Below, piece after piece: positions 15,654 through 25,312 of a DNA stretch of 64,000 nt (within the stretch, counting starts at the first letter, position 1; the number at the start of each line of letters is the position of its first letter). A program made the position numbers and the translations under genes. The notes below the pieces were generated by a model that was not told the DNA's origin, did not search any database, and saw only the letters and a program-made list of their open reading frames with translations. The stretch spans positions 930,001 through 994,000 of the forward strand of contig NZ_BBRI01000002.1 in the NCBI RefSeq assembly GCF_002090075.1, in the 5' to 3' direction. This DNA is from Demequina sp. NBRC 110052. Its GTDB lineage: Bacteria; Actinomycetota; Actinomycetes; Actinomycetales; Demequinaceae.

Positions 15654-16577
15654 TCAGACGTCGACGCGCGCGTCTGGTGCGCGGTCCGCGAGCGGTGCGC
15701 CGTACCACTGCTCGATCAGACGCCGGGCAATGGAACCGTGTGGGGCGATCACCATCTCGCCGTCGGCGATCAGCGCGACGAGCTCCTCTCGGCCCACGAA
15801 GCGCGCCTCGGTGATCTCCTCGCCGTCGACGCGGACGTCGGCGCTCGTCGCACGTGCGGTGAATCCCACCATCACGGACGCGGGGAACGGCCACGGCTGC
15901 GAACCTGCGTACGCCACGTCCGTGAGCGTGATCCCCGCCTCTTCGTACACCTCCCGATGCACCGTCTGCTCGAACGTCTCCCCCGGCTCCACGTAGCCCG
16001 CCAGGATCGAGAAGCGCCGCGACGTCCAGTGCGCCGCGTGCGCGAGCAGCAGTCGGTCGTCCTCGTCCGTGATGGCGACGATGATCGCCGGGTCGACGCG
16101 CGGATAGTGCTCACGGCCGTCCTCGGGGCACACCCGTACCCAGCCACCCTTCGCGGGCGCCGTCGGGGCTCCACAACGGGCGCAGTGGCCATGCGCCGCG
16201 TGCCACGCGGACACCGCGACCGCGGTGGCGGCGAGCTCGCGATCGCGCAGCCCCTCGTCTCCGCGCTGCGCGAAGGGCCCGAGCAGATCCCGCAGGCCGA
16301 CGAGCCGTTCGCCGCCGATGCCGTCGTAGCCGTCCACGAAGGCCGGGTCCTCAGGCACGAGCGCCACCAGGTCCCGGTCTCCGTCCCTGCCCAGGTACAC
16401 CTTGAGCGACGCTGGCGGATGCTCGGGAGGCGCGAGCTCGACGAGCCGTCCTCCCGCCGCGAGGAGGCGTCCCTCGGAGACCACCACCGCGTCGGCCGCG
16501 TCCAGGTCGACCCGCTCGCGTCGCTCGCCGGAGCGATCGATGAGGGAGGGATGGGGCAGCGTCCACGGGTCGTTCAC
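15654..16577 (-). CDS. nudC: NAD+/NADH diphosphatase NudC
   Basis: A 307-residue Nudix hydrolase that cleaves NAD(H) to NMN(H) and AMP and, in E. coli, removes NAD caps from RNA. It has the zinc-ribbon start CARC (132-135) and C150; the fourth cysteine of E. coli NudC is replaced here (CPEDGREHYPR). The Nudix box is GYVEPGETFEQTVHREVYEE (194-213) and the NudC signature SQPWPFP is at 226-232. GTG at 16577 is chosen because TAGCGT lies seven bases upstream (leaderless). The open frame continues upstream without family similarity. It shares a 127-nt divergent region with the APH-fold kinase. Confidence 0.93.
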   Translation of the reverse strand: MNDPWTLPHPSLIDRSGERRERVDLDAADAVVVSEGRLLAAGGRLVELAPPEHPPASLKVYLGRDGDRDLVALVPEDPAFVDGYDGIGGERLVGLRDLLGPFAQRGDEGLRDRELAATAVAVSAWHAAHGHCARCGAPTAPAKGGWVRVCPEDGREHYPRVDPAIIVAITDEDDRLLLAHAAHWTSRRFSILAGYVEPGETFEQTVHREVYEEAGITLTDVAYAGSQPWPFPASVMVGFTARATSADVRVDGEEITEARFVGREELVALIADGEMVIAPHGSIARRLIEQWYGAPLADRAPDARVDV

Positions 16578-16590
16578 GCCCGCCACGCTA
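16575..16590 (-). promoter_or_regulatory. Leaderless -10 element of nudC
   Basis: On the minus strand: TAGCGT, seven-base spacer GGCGGGC, GTG start. Confidence 0.6.
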
Positions 16591-16692
16591 CTCCCCACCT
16601 CTGCACCGGATCGGCCCACGCCGGTCCCGTCGGGCGCTGCGCCGAGCACGGCGCCAGCGGCGTGGAGCGTGGTGATTGTGCCTGGTGGGGCC

Positions 16693-16707
16693 TATGGTGA
16701 GGACGTG
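16693..16707 (+). promoter_or_regulatory. Leaderless -10 element of APH-fold kinase
   Basis: TATGGT, six-base spacer GAGGAC, GTG start. The spacer also contains GAGG, too close to serve as a normal ribosome site. Confidence 0.55.
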
Positions 16708-17643
16708 CCTCGTTCACCGCTCGCCCTCGCGGCGCTGGCGTCGGTGGCAGTGCCCGGCCTCGACGTGTACGACGTCCTGCGCTCCCCGCACTCCGATTCC
16801 GACTTCGACGTGGTCGTCGTCAAGGACGCCACCGGCCGGCGCTGGCTGGTGCGCGCCCCGCGCCGCCCCGCCGCCGGAGCCGCCCTCGAGGCCGAGCGCG
16901 GTCTGCTGCAGGCGCTCGCACGCGCCAAGGAGACGGGCCTCATCTCGTTCGACGTCCCGTCACCTGCCGGTGCTGCGTCGCTCGGCGAGGGCGAGGGCCG
17001 CGCCATCGTGTACGTCGAGGCTCCCGGCGGACCGCTCGTCCTTGCCGAGGTCGCCCCCGGACCCGGGCTGGCAGCAAGCCTCGGCTCCGCGCTCGCCTCG
17101 ATCCACGAGTTGCCGATTCAACTGCTTGAGGACCTCGGGCTGCCTTCCTACTCTGCGGACGAGCACCGTGCGCGCCGCCTCGCCGAGCTCGACGCGGGAG
17201 TGCAGACCGGCCTCGTCCCCCCGCGCCTCGCCGACCGCTGGGAGCACCAGCTCGAGAACGTCGCATGGTGGCGCTTCGAGCCGACCGTGGTGCACGGAGA
17301 CATGGGCGAGCACCAGCTGACGGTGCGCGAGGGTCAGATCTCGGGCGTCGTGGACTGGATGGATGCCCGCGTCGCCGACCCCGCCGATGACCTTGCCTGG
17401 CTCGTCGCCGCCGCGCCCGAGGACGTCCTGGACTCCGTGCTCGAGGCGTATCACGTCAAGCGCCGCGAGACGCGCGACCCCCACCTGCTGGACCGGGCCC
17501 GGCTGTCCTCGGAGATGGCGCTGCTGCGCTGGCTGATGTACGGCGTGCGCACGGAGGACGACGCGATCGTCGCGGATGGCCGCGGCATGCTGGCGGACCT
17601 CGAGGCCCTGCTGTTCGACTCCCCCGACGAGCCTTCGCTCTAG
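16705..17643 (+). CDS. APH-fold phosphotransferase
   Basis: A 312-residue kinase of the aminoglycoside/macrolide phosphotransferase fold. The catalytic Brenner-type loop is VHGDMGEHQLTV (HGD at 197-199, with Gln204 where Asn is usual) and the metal-binding loop is VVDWMDARVADPADDLAW (from 215). The N-lobe is present (VVVVKDATGRRWLVRAP, Lys40 region). Members at this locus are sometimes called macrolide 2'-phosphotransferase, but the substrate cannot be inferred and resistance should not be assumed. The gene sits between nudC and adnB in opposite orientation to both. Its TAG stop shares a CTAG with the adnB stop. Confidence 0.85.
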   Translation: MPRSPLALAALASVAVPGLDVYDVLRSPHSDSDFDVVVVKDATGRRWLVRAPRRPAAGAALEAERGLLQALARAKETGLISFDVPSPAGAASLGEGEGRAIVYVEAPGGPLVLAEVAPGPGLAASLGSALASIHELPIQLLEDLGLPSYSADEHRARRLAELDAGVQTGLVPPRLADRWEHQLENVAWWRFEPTVVHGDMGEHQLTVREGQISGVVDWMDARVADPADDLAWLVAAAPEDVLDSVLEAYHVKRRETRDPHLLDRARLSSEMALLRWLMYGVRTEDDAIVADGRGMLADLEALLFDSPDEPSL

Positions 17644-20600
17644 CCGACTTCGCCCGGCCCGGACTCGCCCGACGGGTCGCCACCACCCCCACGCTCGCCT
17701 TCGGCGGCGAGCAGAGCCTCGATCTCGACGGCATCGAGCAGGCGTGCCGGCCGCACGGTCTCGTCGGTCGCGACGTAGTAGAAGGCGGCATCCACAGCCT
17801 CGAGCGGTACACCGGTGCGCGCGGACCACGCGAGCCGATACATCGCGAGCTGCACCTCTCGCGCCGCGCGCTCCTCGGGGTCGCGCGGGGGCCGTCCCGA
17901 CTTCCAGTCCACGACGGTGACCCGATCGAGCCCTGCGCCTGCTGGGAACACCGCGTCGATGCGCGACCGGATGGAGACGCCTCCCACCGGCATCTCGACG
18001 TCCACCTCGACGTGCGACGGCGTACGCGCGGCCCACTCGGAGGCGAGGAACGTCGCCTTGAGCGCGTCAAGATCGGCGTCGTCCTCGCCTGGACCCAGGT
18101 CGTCGTCCTCGAGCAGGGGCACTTCCCCGTACTGAGACTCGATCCATGCGTGAAGGGTGGAGCCGCGGTGTGCGGCAGCGGTCGGCTCCTGTGGGAGGGG
18201 GCGGCGCAGTTGGCGTGCGAAGGCCTCACGGTCCCTGCTCATCGCCACCAGCGCCGAGGTGGAGAGATGGGCGGGCAGGGGGACGTCGCCGGTGTCCGTC
18301 TCGCGTGTGGCGCGTTCGGCGAGCATCGCCGCGATCTCGGCCGCGAGCGGGAGCGTCTCGGGGCGATCCGCACCCGGTTCGGCTGCGGCGACAGCGGCGG
18401 CGAGTGAGCGGCGGTGGCGCCGAGCGGCGGTCTCCACCCGCGGCCACACGGCGGTGACGACGGGCTCGGGGGGCGGCGCGTCGTCCGGGCCCGGGGCGGG
18501 AGCCCAGTCTTCGTCGGACACGAGCCCCTGCTCGACGAGCTCGGCCACGAAGAGCGAGGGGCTGCGCACCGTCTTGCCCGAGGAGTACCACGAGCCCGAG
18601 ACGAGTACATGGCTGCGAGCGCGCGTCAGTGCGACATAGAACAGCCGACGCTCCTCGGCGACGGCGTGCTCGCCGGCGTCCACGCGGAAGTCCGCGATCG
18701 ATGCCGCGAGATCCCGGTGATCCACAGCCGCACGCCAGTGCCACTCGGGCAGGGATCGCGCATCCATGCGCAGCTCCCACGGCAGTGCGAGATCGCCGGA
18801 GAGCCACGCGCCGTCCTCGTAGCCGCCTCGCGACCCCGTCACGGACGGGAAGGCCCCGTCGACCGCGCCTGGCACGGCGACGATGTCCCACTCGAGGCCC
18901 TTGGCGGAGTGGACCGTGAGGATCTGCACGGCGCCCGGCTCTGGCTCCTTCACGGGAGCATCGAGCCCGCGCTCCTCGGCGCGCGCGGCGTCGAGCCACG
19001 CCAGGAACGCGCCGAGCGTCGCATGCTCGGCTCCCTGAGCGAAGGTGCGCGCGGCGTCGAGGAACGCATCGACGTTGCGCCGCACCCGGCCGTCGGGGCT
19101 GGCGACCTCGGCCTCGATGTCGAGGCCCCAGACGCGCTCGGCGAACGCGATCAGCTCGGTGAGCGGCAGGTAGGTGTGCTGGCGAACCGTGGACACAGCG
19201 CGCCTCAGGACGGCGAGCCGCTCGCGCGCCTCCCAACTGAGCGTCCGAGACTCGCGCGACATCCACTGCTCGGGGGGCTCCTGGTCGAGCGCGTCAACGA
19301 TGCTCGCTCCGCCCTCGCGCTCGCCCCGGGGACCCGCGAGCTCCTCGGCCCAGTCGTGGAGCGCCCTGAGGTCGCGCGGGCCCAGGTTCACACGTTCGGA
19401 GGTGAGCAGGCGCATGAGCGAGTCGCCTCGCGACGGGTCGTGGGCGACCTCGAGGATCGCGACCAGATCGGCCACGTCGGCGGTGTCGAGAAGTCCGCCG
19501 AGCCCGACGACCTCGTAGTCGATCCCTCGGCTCGCGAGGGCGTCGACGATGCCAGGGATGGTCGAGCGGCGACGGCACAGGACTGCGGCCTCCACGATGC
19601 GCGGCGCGACGCGCCCCGCTGCGTCCCGCACGAGCGATCCCCCGCCGTCGCGGTGGGGCTGTCCGTGACCGAGCTCGGCGCGCCTCGCGAGGATGTACTC
19701 CGCGACGTGGGCTGCCTCGTCCGCTGCGGTCGCGGCCATGTGCGCGGACACGCCCGGTGCGACCCGAGTGGGCTCGGGCTTCCCCAGGTGCTCCCCGCGC
19801 GAGCGCAGGCTCTCGACGTGGACGTCGGTGGACTCACGCAGCGGCGCCGCCGCGGCATTCGCGACGTGCAGGATGCTCGCCTCGTTGCGCCACGACACTG
19901 ACAGCGAGGACTGGACCACGCGGTCGGGGCCGCCGAACTCCGTCACGAAGTCGTCGAGCGCGGCGGCGGAGGCCCCGCGGAACCCGTAGATCGCCTGGTT
20001 CGGGTCCCCGACGGCCATCACGGGGTGCTCCGCTCCGAACATGCGCGCGAAGAGCCGCAGCTGCGCGGGCGAGGTGTCCTGGAACTCGTCGAGCAGCACG
20101 GCGCGGTAGCGCGAGCGCTCGATCTGCTGGACGGCAGGAATCTCGGCGAGACGAACCGCGGTCGCCACCTGGTCCGAGAAGTCGAGCAGCGCCCCGGTGC
20201 GCTTGCGCGCGTCGAAGTCGTCGATCAGGTCGGCCATCGCGCGCAGCGACCGCAGCTTGGCGATGCGGCCGCCGAGAGCCTGCGTCATCCTGCCGGGTAC
20301 AGCGTCGCCGTTCTTCTTGGGCAGCGCGTCGATGCGCCCGAGCGCCTCGTCGAGCCAGGTGCGTAGCTGGGCGGTCGTCACGCCATGCTCGCGCAGCTGA
20401 GCGGCGAGCCTGGGAAGCGCACTGCGGACCGTGCTGGGTGCGGAGTCGATCCCCAGTTCAGCAGTCCATGCCTCGAGGGTGCGCGCGGCGAGCTGCCACA
20501 GCGCGGCGTCCGTGAGCACCGTGGATTCGGGATCCACACCGACGCGCAGCCCGTGCTCGGCGGCGAGTGCGGCGGCGTACGCGTTGTAGGTGGCCACGGT

Positions 20601-21011
20601 CGGCGCGGGCCGCTCGGGATCGCGTGCGCGTCGCTCGCTCCCGTCAGGCGCGGTGACGACGGGGTCCCAGACCGTCGAGATGCGCGTCTCCGCGCGCGCG
20701 GCGATCTCCGCCGCGGCCTTGCGCGTGAACGTGAGGCACAGGATCTCCTCCGGGCTGATCGGCTCGCCGAAGAGCTCGTCCGCGTGGTCGAGAAGGTAGA
20801 CGATGCGCATCGACAGGGTCTCGGTCTTGCCAGAGCCCGCGCCGGCGACCACCAGCGTGGGCTCCGTCCCCGCGCCGATGATGCGCGCCTGCTCATCCGT
20901 CGGGTGCTGTCCGGGAGAGACGATCTCCGCCAGCGCGGCGACGGTGCGTCGCTGTGGCGCGATGGCTCCCACGGCGGTCACCGCCTGCTCGCGCTCGAGG
21001 GGTGCGGTCAT
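17640..21011 (-). CDS. adnB: AdnB subunit of the AdnAB helicase-nuclease
   Basis: A 1123-residue fusion of a UvrD-like motor and a RecB-family nuclease, one half of the AdnAB DNA-end resection machine that replaces RecBCD/AddAB in actinobacteria. Motor: GAGSGKTETLSMRIV (Walker A, 57-63), VLLDEFQDTSPAQL (motif II), GDPNQAIYGFRGA (III), LTVHSAKGLEWD (V), YVALTRARSH (VI). Nuclease: HRGSTLHAWIE, RSRIDAVF, VVDWKSGRP and QLAMYRLAW; no Fe-S cysteines, as expected for AdnB. ATG at 21011 overlaps the adnA stop by ATGA; an upstream in-frame start would lie inside adnA. Order adnA-adnB matches Rv3202c-Rv3201c. It converges on the APH-fold kinase. Confidence 0.95.
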   Translation of the reverse strand: MTAPLEREQAVTAVGAIAPQRRTVAALAEIVSPGQHPTDEQARIIGAGTEPTLVVAGAGSGKTETLSMRIVYLLDHADELFGEPISPEEILCLTFTRKAAAEIAARAETRISTVWDPVVTAPDGSERRARDPERPAPTVATYNAYAAALAAEHGLRVGVDPESTVLTDAALWQLAARTLEAWTAELGIDSAPSTVRSALPRLAAQLREHGVTTAQLRTWLDEALGRIDALPKKNGDAVPGRMTQALGGRIAKLRSLRAMADLIDDFDARKRTGALLDFSDQVATAVRLAEIPAVQQIERSRYRAVLLDEFQDTSPAQLRLFARMFGAEHPVMAVGDPNQAIYGFRGASAAALDDFVTEFGGPDRVVQSSLSVSWRNEASILHVANAAAAPLRESTDVHVESLRSRGEHLGKPEPTRVAPGVSAHMAATAADEAAHVAEYILARRAELGHGQPHRDGGGSLVRDAAGRVAPRIVEAAVLCRRRSTIPGIVDALASRGIDYEVVGLGGLLDTADVADLVAILEVAHDPSRGDSLMRLLTSERVNLGPRDLRALHDWAEELAGPRGEREGGASIVDALDQEPPEQWMSRESRTLSWEARERLAVLRRAVSTVRQHTYLPLTELIAFAERVWGLDIEAEVASPDGRVRRNVDAFLDAARTFAQGAEHATLGAFLAWLDAARAEERGLDAPVKEPEPGAVQILTVHSAKGLEWDIVAVPGAVDGAFPSVTGSRGGYEDGAWLSGDLALPWELRMDARSLPEWHWRAAVDHRDLAASIADFRVDAGEHAVAEERRLFYVALTRARSHVLVSGSWYSSGKTVRSPSLFVAELVEQGLVSDEDWAPAPGPDDAPPPEPVVTAVWPRVETAARRHRRSLAAAVAAAEPGADRPETLPLAAEIAAMLAERATRETDTGDVPLPAHLSTSALVAMSRDREAFARQLRRPLPQEPTAAAHRGSTLHAWIESQYGEVPLLEDDDLGPGEDDADLDALKATFLASEWAARTPSHVEVDVEMPVGGVSIRSRIDAVFPAGAGLDRVTVVDWKSGRPPRDPEERAAREVQLAMYRLAWSARTGVPLEAVDAAFYYVATDETVRPARLLDAVEIEALLAAEGERGGGGDPSGESGPGEVG

Positions 21012-24000
21012 GAGTCGCTCACCTGCCTGCCGCTCGCGTGCGCGGGGCACGCCCGACGCACGGGGCAGCGCTCGCACAGGGGGTTCGTGGTCGCGGTGAA
21101 GATCGGGGCGGTCATGGTCTCGACGGCCGCGTCGAGCACCTCTCGCGCCACCTCGGGATCGATCGCGGCCTGCTCGACCACGGAGCCTGCCCGTGCGGCA
21201 TCCTTGCCGACGAACACAAGCGCGGCATCGGTCGCCCGCTCGACGCCCGCGAATGCCCCGTGCGCGGCGACGAGCTGGTACAGCATCAGCTGACCATGGT
21301 CGGAGGCCTCGGCGCGCGAGATCTTGGCTCCGGTCTTGAGGTCGACGATGCGCGCCTCGGAGCCGCTGACCTCGACGCGGTCGGCGATGCCTGCGACCTG
21401 CGCGCGACCGAGCGTCACCGAGAATCCCTCTTCGACGAGAGCACGATCGGCGCTCACGCCTCCGAGGTAAGCGGCGAGCCTGCGCACCATGGCCTGCGCC
21501 CTCGCGTAGTCCTCACGCTCGATCCAGGTCTCCTGCCCGCCGACGTCGGCCCACCGGCGCTCGAGCTCGGCGAGCATCTGCTCCTCGCCGCCGTCCGGGT
21601 ACTGCGCGGCGATCTCGTGGACGAGCAGCCCCACCTGCTGCGCGTCGGAGCTCTCCGGCGTGCCTCCCGATGACTCGAGGGCCCACCGCAGCGCGCACGT
21701 GCGCACCGCGTCCAGTCGAGACGGAGAGACCCTGACGGGCACGTCCTCATCCCAGAAGGGCGCGTCGGTGGAGGGGTCGGGAACGCCATGCCAGCGGGCG
21801 GGATCGGCACCGGCGATGCCTCGCGCGGCGAGGTCCGCGAGCTGCGCGGCCGCGCCCTCGAGCTCTCCTCGCGCGCGCACGTCGGACGGGTCTCGCTCCA
21901 GGCGAGCCGCTGCAGCGACGCCGCTCGCGCGCAGCCTCGCGACGGCCGACCTGAGGTCGGAGACCACGCGCGTCTGCGCGGCATCCTCTCGCGCGATCCC
22001 GGCCGCGTCCTCGATGAGTGTCAGGAAGCGCGACGGACGCGCCTCGCCGTCGTCGACGGCCGCGACGATCAGTCGGGCGCGTGCGCGAGAGACGGCGACG
22101 AGCAGTGCACGCGTCTCGTCGTCGAGCACCGACGCGCGGGCACCACGCAGGTCCCTCGGGCCTCGGGCAGCCGCCAGCGCGGCATCGGGAGACGCGCTCA
22201 GCCCGCCCGCCGTGACCAGGTCTGCGAAGGCCTGCGCTCCCAGCACGGAGTCGCGCAGGCGCAGGTTGGGCCACACGCCCTCCTCGAGGCCCGCGACAAC
22301 GACCACGTCCCATTCGCGCCCCGCGGCGGACGCCGGGGTACAGAAGGACACTGCGTCCGGCGCCCTTCCCCTCAGACCGAGCGAGTCCGCAGCGAAGTCC
22401 TGGGCTTCGAGGTAGTCGAGGAAGGCGACGGCGGGGGCCTCAGGAAGTCGCTCCGTGAAGCTCTGTGCGGCGCGCATGAGCGCGATCACGGCGTCCAGGT
22501 CGGCGTCGTCGCGCGTGGACCCGGCGAGGGCGGCCGCGCGCCACGACTCGGCGACGTCGAGCGCCTCCCAGGCGGCCCACACGACAGCGCCGGGCGTCGG
22601 TGCCGGTGCCTGCGCGCGCTCCCGGGCAGCCACGACCGCGCGCGCGGCGCGTGCCGCCGCTCGCGGCTCGGGGCCTGGCAGTGCGGCGCATCGGGCCGGA
22701 TCGCCCAGCGCGTCGATCAGCAGCTCCGCGCTGGTTCTGGCCCCACCGCCCTCGCGCTCGTCCCTGACGAGCGCGCGCCGGAGCCTGCGCAGCCCCACGG
22801 CGTCGAGACCGACGAGGCGCGACGTGAGGACCTCCACCGCCGAATCCTCGTCCCAGGGCTCGCCGAACGCCACCTTGAGCAGGGTGAGCAGAGGTGCCAC
22901 GGCGCTCTCGCGGTGCAGCGCGGTGCCGTCTCCCAGAGGCTCGCACGGGATGTCCGCGGCGAGCAGGTCCGACCTGAGGGCGCGCAGCTGCGCGCCCGAG
23001 CGCGCGATGACCGCCATGTCCTTCCACTCCGTCGCGGCCCCGTCGAGGCCGTGACGCGCACGGCGCAGGGCAGCAGCGATCGCGCGTGACTGCGCGTAGC
23101 GGTGCGGGGCGGTGATCGAACGCACCGGCGCGGCACGCTCGCTCCCCTCCCGCTGAGGCGGCGCGGCCTGCACATCTCGGTAGGCGCCCCGCGCGCTCGC
23201 ACTTCCCTTGACCCCGATGCGCTCCGCGACACGCGCGCTCACCGAGGCGAGCGCAGTCTGGCGGTGGTCGTGCCTCAGTTCGACATGTACGGCACCCTCG
23301 AGCCCGAGCGGCTCGGCGAGGCGCTCAGGGACGGCGCCACGGTAGCCCTGCACCGACTCGTCGGCGTTGCCGACGAGCACCACGCGAGCGCCATCGTCTG
23401 CGAGGCGCGCGAGCAGGTCGTGCACGGCGGCGGTCGCGTCCTGCGCGTCGTCGACGATCACGACATCCCACGACGGTCTCCGCGCGGCCGAGCCGACCGT
23501 GCTGTCCCACCATGCGAGCGCCTCCGTGGCGCGCGACAGGATCGTGGCCGGGTCGTAGCGCCCACCCTGGTCCAGCGGCGTGGAGCGCAGCGCCATGACC
23601 GACTCGTACTCCTCGTACAGCGCCGCAGCCGCCTCCCATTCGCGCCGGCCGGTCGCGCGGCCCAGCTCAGCGAGACGATCGGGTTCGACACCCCGTTCGG
23701 CTGCGCGCATGAGCAGATTGCGCAGCTCCTCGCGGAAGCCAGGGAGGATCGTCGCCTCCTGCGGCACGGCGTCGCCCCAGTCGAGCGGTGCGACACGACC
23801 CGAGTGGTGGCCGTCGAGGAGCTCGTGGAGCACCACGTCCTGCTCGGCGCCCGAGACCAGCGCGGGACGCGGCTCCTCGAGCGCGTCGGCCTCCGCCCGC
23901 AGCACGGCGAAGGCCACCGAGGCAGCGGTGCGCACCACGGGAGAACCGGTGGGAGCAGCGATCGCGGTCGCGACGCGGTCGCGCAGCGCGGCGGCTGTCT

Positions 24001-24259
24001 GGCGCGTCGGCGCGATCACCAGCACCCGATCGGGAGGCGTGCCGTCCGAGACGGCGCGCGCCGCGGCGGCGACCACGACGGAGGTCTTGCCCGTGCCTGC
24101 CGCGCCGGTCACGACGATGGGCCCGCCCGGCGCGGACAGCGCGTCGACTGCGCGGCGCTGAGAGGGATCCAGGGCCGGCTCAGGCGGAGCAGCGGCGGCG
24201 ACGAGGCGCAGACGCGGGCTCCGCTCGCGCGGCTGCCGCTCGGCCTGCTCTCGGGTCAT
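21008..24259 (-). CDS. adnA: AdnA subunit of the AdnAB helicase-nuclease
   Basis: A 1083-residue partner of AdnB, also UvrD-like motor plus RecB-type nuclease. Motor: VTGAAGTGKTSV (52-59) and VIVDDAQDATAAV, a degenerate motif II (DDAQD rather than DExQD), consistent with the weaker AdnA motor of mycobacteria. Nuclease: GIADRVEVSG, IVDLKTGAK, HGQLMLYQL. The Fe-S set is present: an early Cys (RTCALRW) plus CERCPVRRAC near the C-terminus. ATG at 24259 follows GGTGGG by nine bases; ATGs at 24268 and 24289 are alternatives. It starts just after the DUF3152 gene and is coupled to adnB. Confidence 0.94.
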   Translation of the reverse strand: MTREQAERQPRERSPRLRLVAAAAPPEPALDPSQRRAVDALSAPGGPIVVTGAAGTGKTSVVVAAAARAVSDGTPPDRVLVIAPTRQTAAALRDRVATAIAAPTGSPVVRTAASVAFAVLRAEADALEEPRPALVSGAEQDVVLHELLDGHHSGRVAPLDWGDAVPQEATILPGFREELRNLLMRAAERGVEPDRLAELGRATGRREWEAAAALYEEYESVMALRSTPLDQGGRYDPATILSRATEALAWWDSTVGSAARRPSWDVVIVDDAQDATAAVHDLLARLADDGARVVLVGNADESVQGYRGAVPERLAEPLGLEGAVHVELRHDHRQTALASVSARVAERIGVKGSASARGAYRDVQAAPPQREGSERAAPVRSITAPHRYAQSRAIAAALRRARHGLDGAATEWKDMAVIARSGAQLRALRSDLLAADIPCEPLGDGTALHRESAVAPLLTLLKVAFGEPWDEDSAVEVLTSRLVGLDAVGLRRLRRALVRDEREGGGARTSAELLIDALGDPARCAALPGPEPRAAARAARAVVAARERAQAPAPTPGAVVWAAWEALDVAESWRAAALAGSTRDDADLDAVIALMRAAQSFTERLPEAPAVAFLDYLEAQDFAADSLGLRGRAPDAVSFCTPASAAGREWDVVVVAGLEEGVWPNLRLRDSVLGAQAFADLVTAGGLSASPDAALAAARGPRDLRGARASVLDDETRALLVAVSRARARLIVAAVDDGEARPSRFLTLIEDAAGIAREDAAQTRVVSDLRSAVARLRASGVAAAARLERDPSDVRARGELEGAAAQLADLAARGIAGADPARWHGVPDPSTDAPFWDEDVPVRVSPSRLDAVRTCALRWALESSGGTPESSDAQQVGLLVHEIAAQYPDGGEEQMLAELERRWADVGGQETWIEREDYARAQAMVRRLAAYLGGVSADRALVEEGFSVTLGRAQVAGIADRVEVSGSEARIVDLKTGAKISRAEASDHGQLMLYQLVAAHGAFAGVERATDAALVFVGKDAARAGSVVEQAAIDPEVAREVLDAAVETMTAPIFTATTNPLCERCPVRRACPAHASGRQVSDS

Positions 24260-24302
24260 GCCAGTCATCCCACCATGCGGCACCGACATCGCCGCGAAGG
24301 CT

Positions 24303-25262
24303 CTACGACGGCTCGGCTGTCGCCGCCGCGTCGTCCGTCAGATCGACCACGGAGCCCGGCTCCGCGGAGGGATATGCCCACGGGTTCGGCGAGCAGTCCC
24401 CGAGGGCGCCCTCCTGGTCGACCATGAGCGGCGCGGCGCCGCCGCGGCACGCCTGATCGTCGTTGCCGAGCATGTGGCCGACGAAGTGCCCGAGCAGGTA
24501 GCGCCGCGAGTCCTGACGCCGCTCCTCGCCGTAGGTGGGAAGCCCGGCGGCCCAGTCGTACTGCGAGATGACGATGACGCCCTGGGACGCGCACGTCTCA
24601 GGCTGGGCCTCGGCCGTGGGCGACGCGTCGGGCGAGGTCGCCTCGGGGGCATCCGCCGCCTCGCTCTCCTCGGCGACGGGACCTGTCGCGGCGGAGAGGT
24701 GGGGATCGGTGCACAGCACCTCGGACGTGTAGGGGCTCGCGAAGAGGATGCGCACGTCGGGCACGCCCTCGGTCTCCACGAACTGCATGCGCCCCTCGGA
24801 GCCCCAGCCGCGGTTGTCGTTGAGCGTGTCCAGGACGAAGTCGGCCAGCGCGGTCTGGTTGACGCTGAGTCCGTCCTCGAACTCGATGCGCACCCACCGG
24901 ACCGTCCCGGCGCCCTCGGTCGGCTCGGTCTCGCCGGGGATCACGCTGAAGGTTCCCTCGCCCCTGAACGGCACGTCAAGATCGAGCAGACCGGCGAGCA
25001 GGTCGTCGTCGTCAAGCTCGCGCACGATCGGCTCGGGCGTGGGAATCGCCGCGGTCGGACTGGGAAGAGGACTCGCCTCCGGGCTGGGAGTCACGCTCGG
25101 CTCCGGCGCCGTCAGCGCGTTGTAGAAGTCCGGTACCAGGGACGTCAACCAGCCGGCGCCGATGCCGACGCCGAACGCTAGAGCCACGAGCAGGATGCCG
25201 CCGGGGATGCTCCGCGCACGGATTCCCCTGCCCGCGAACAGGCGGCTTCCCTCGCGATCCAT
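24303..25262 (-). CDS. DUF3152 membrane-anchored protein with altered metalloprotease motif
   Basis: A 319-residue protein: basic N-tail, one transmembrane helix (about 19-43, IPGGILLVALAFGVGIGAGWL), a Pro/Ser/Thr/Glu-rich stalk (about 50-85), then the DUF3152 domain, probably extracytoplasmic. As I recall the family, its members carry a zincin-like HExGH; here the segment is YLLGHFVGHMLG, with Phe where the catalytic Glu should be. The second half has paired cysteines (DDQAC...GDC). The start ATG has AGGGGG six bases after TATCGT, so it may be leaderless or ribosome-site driven. It is divergent from DUF3107 with a 50-nt gap, as in M. tuberculosis (Rv3207c, Rv3208A), and precedes adnA on the same strand. 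Confidence 0.85.
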   Translation of the reverse strand: MDREGSRLFAGRGIRARSIPGGILLVALAFGVGIGAGWLTSLVPDFYNALTAPEPSVTPSPEASPLPSPTAAIPTPEPIVRELDDDDLLAGLLDLDVPFRGEGTFSVIPGETEPTEGAGTVRWVRIEFEDGLSVNQTALADFVLDTLNDNRGWGSEGRMQFVETEGVPDVRILFASPYTSEVLCTDPHLSAATGPVAEESEAADAPEATSPDASPTAEAQPETCASQGVIVISQYDWAAGLPTYGEERRQDSRRYLLGHFVGHMLGNDDQACRGGAAPLMVDQEGALGDCSPNPWAYPSAEPGSVVDLTDDAAATAEPS

Positions 25263-25312
25263 CCCCCTACGATAGAGCCAGGAAACCAGTGGCTCGGCTC
25301 ACGGAGGTCAGC

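Noticed and set aside
15654-16577. Missing fourth zinc cysteine in NudC as a defect
   Set aside because: I believe the same three-cysteine pattern occurs in other actinobacterial NudC proteins, so it is probably normal.
16705-17643. Antibiotic-resistance gene (macrolide phosphotransferase)
   Set aside because: The fold is right, but the locus is chromosomal and conserved next to repair genes; no evidence for a drug substrate.
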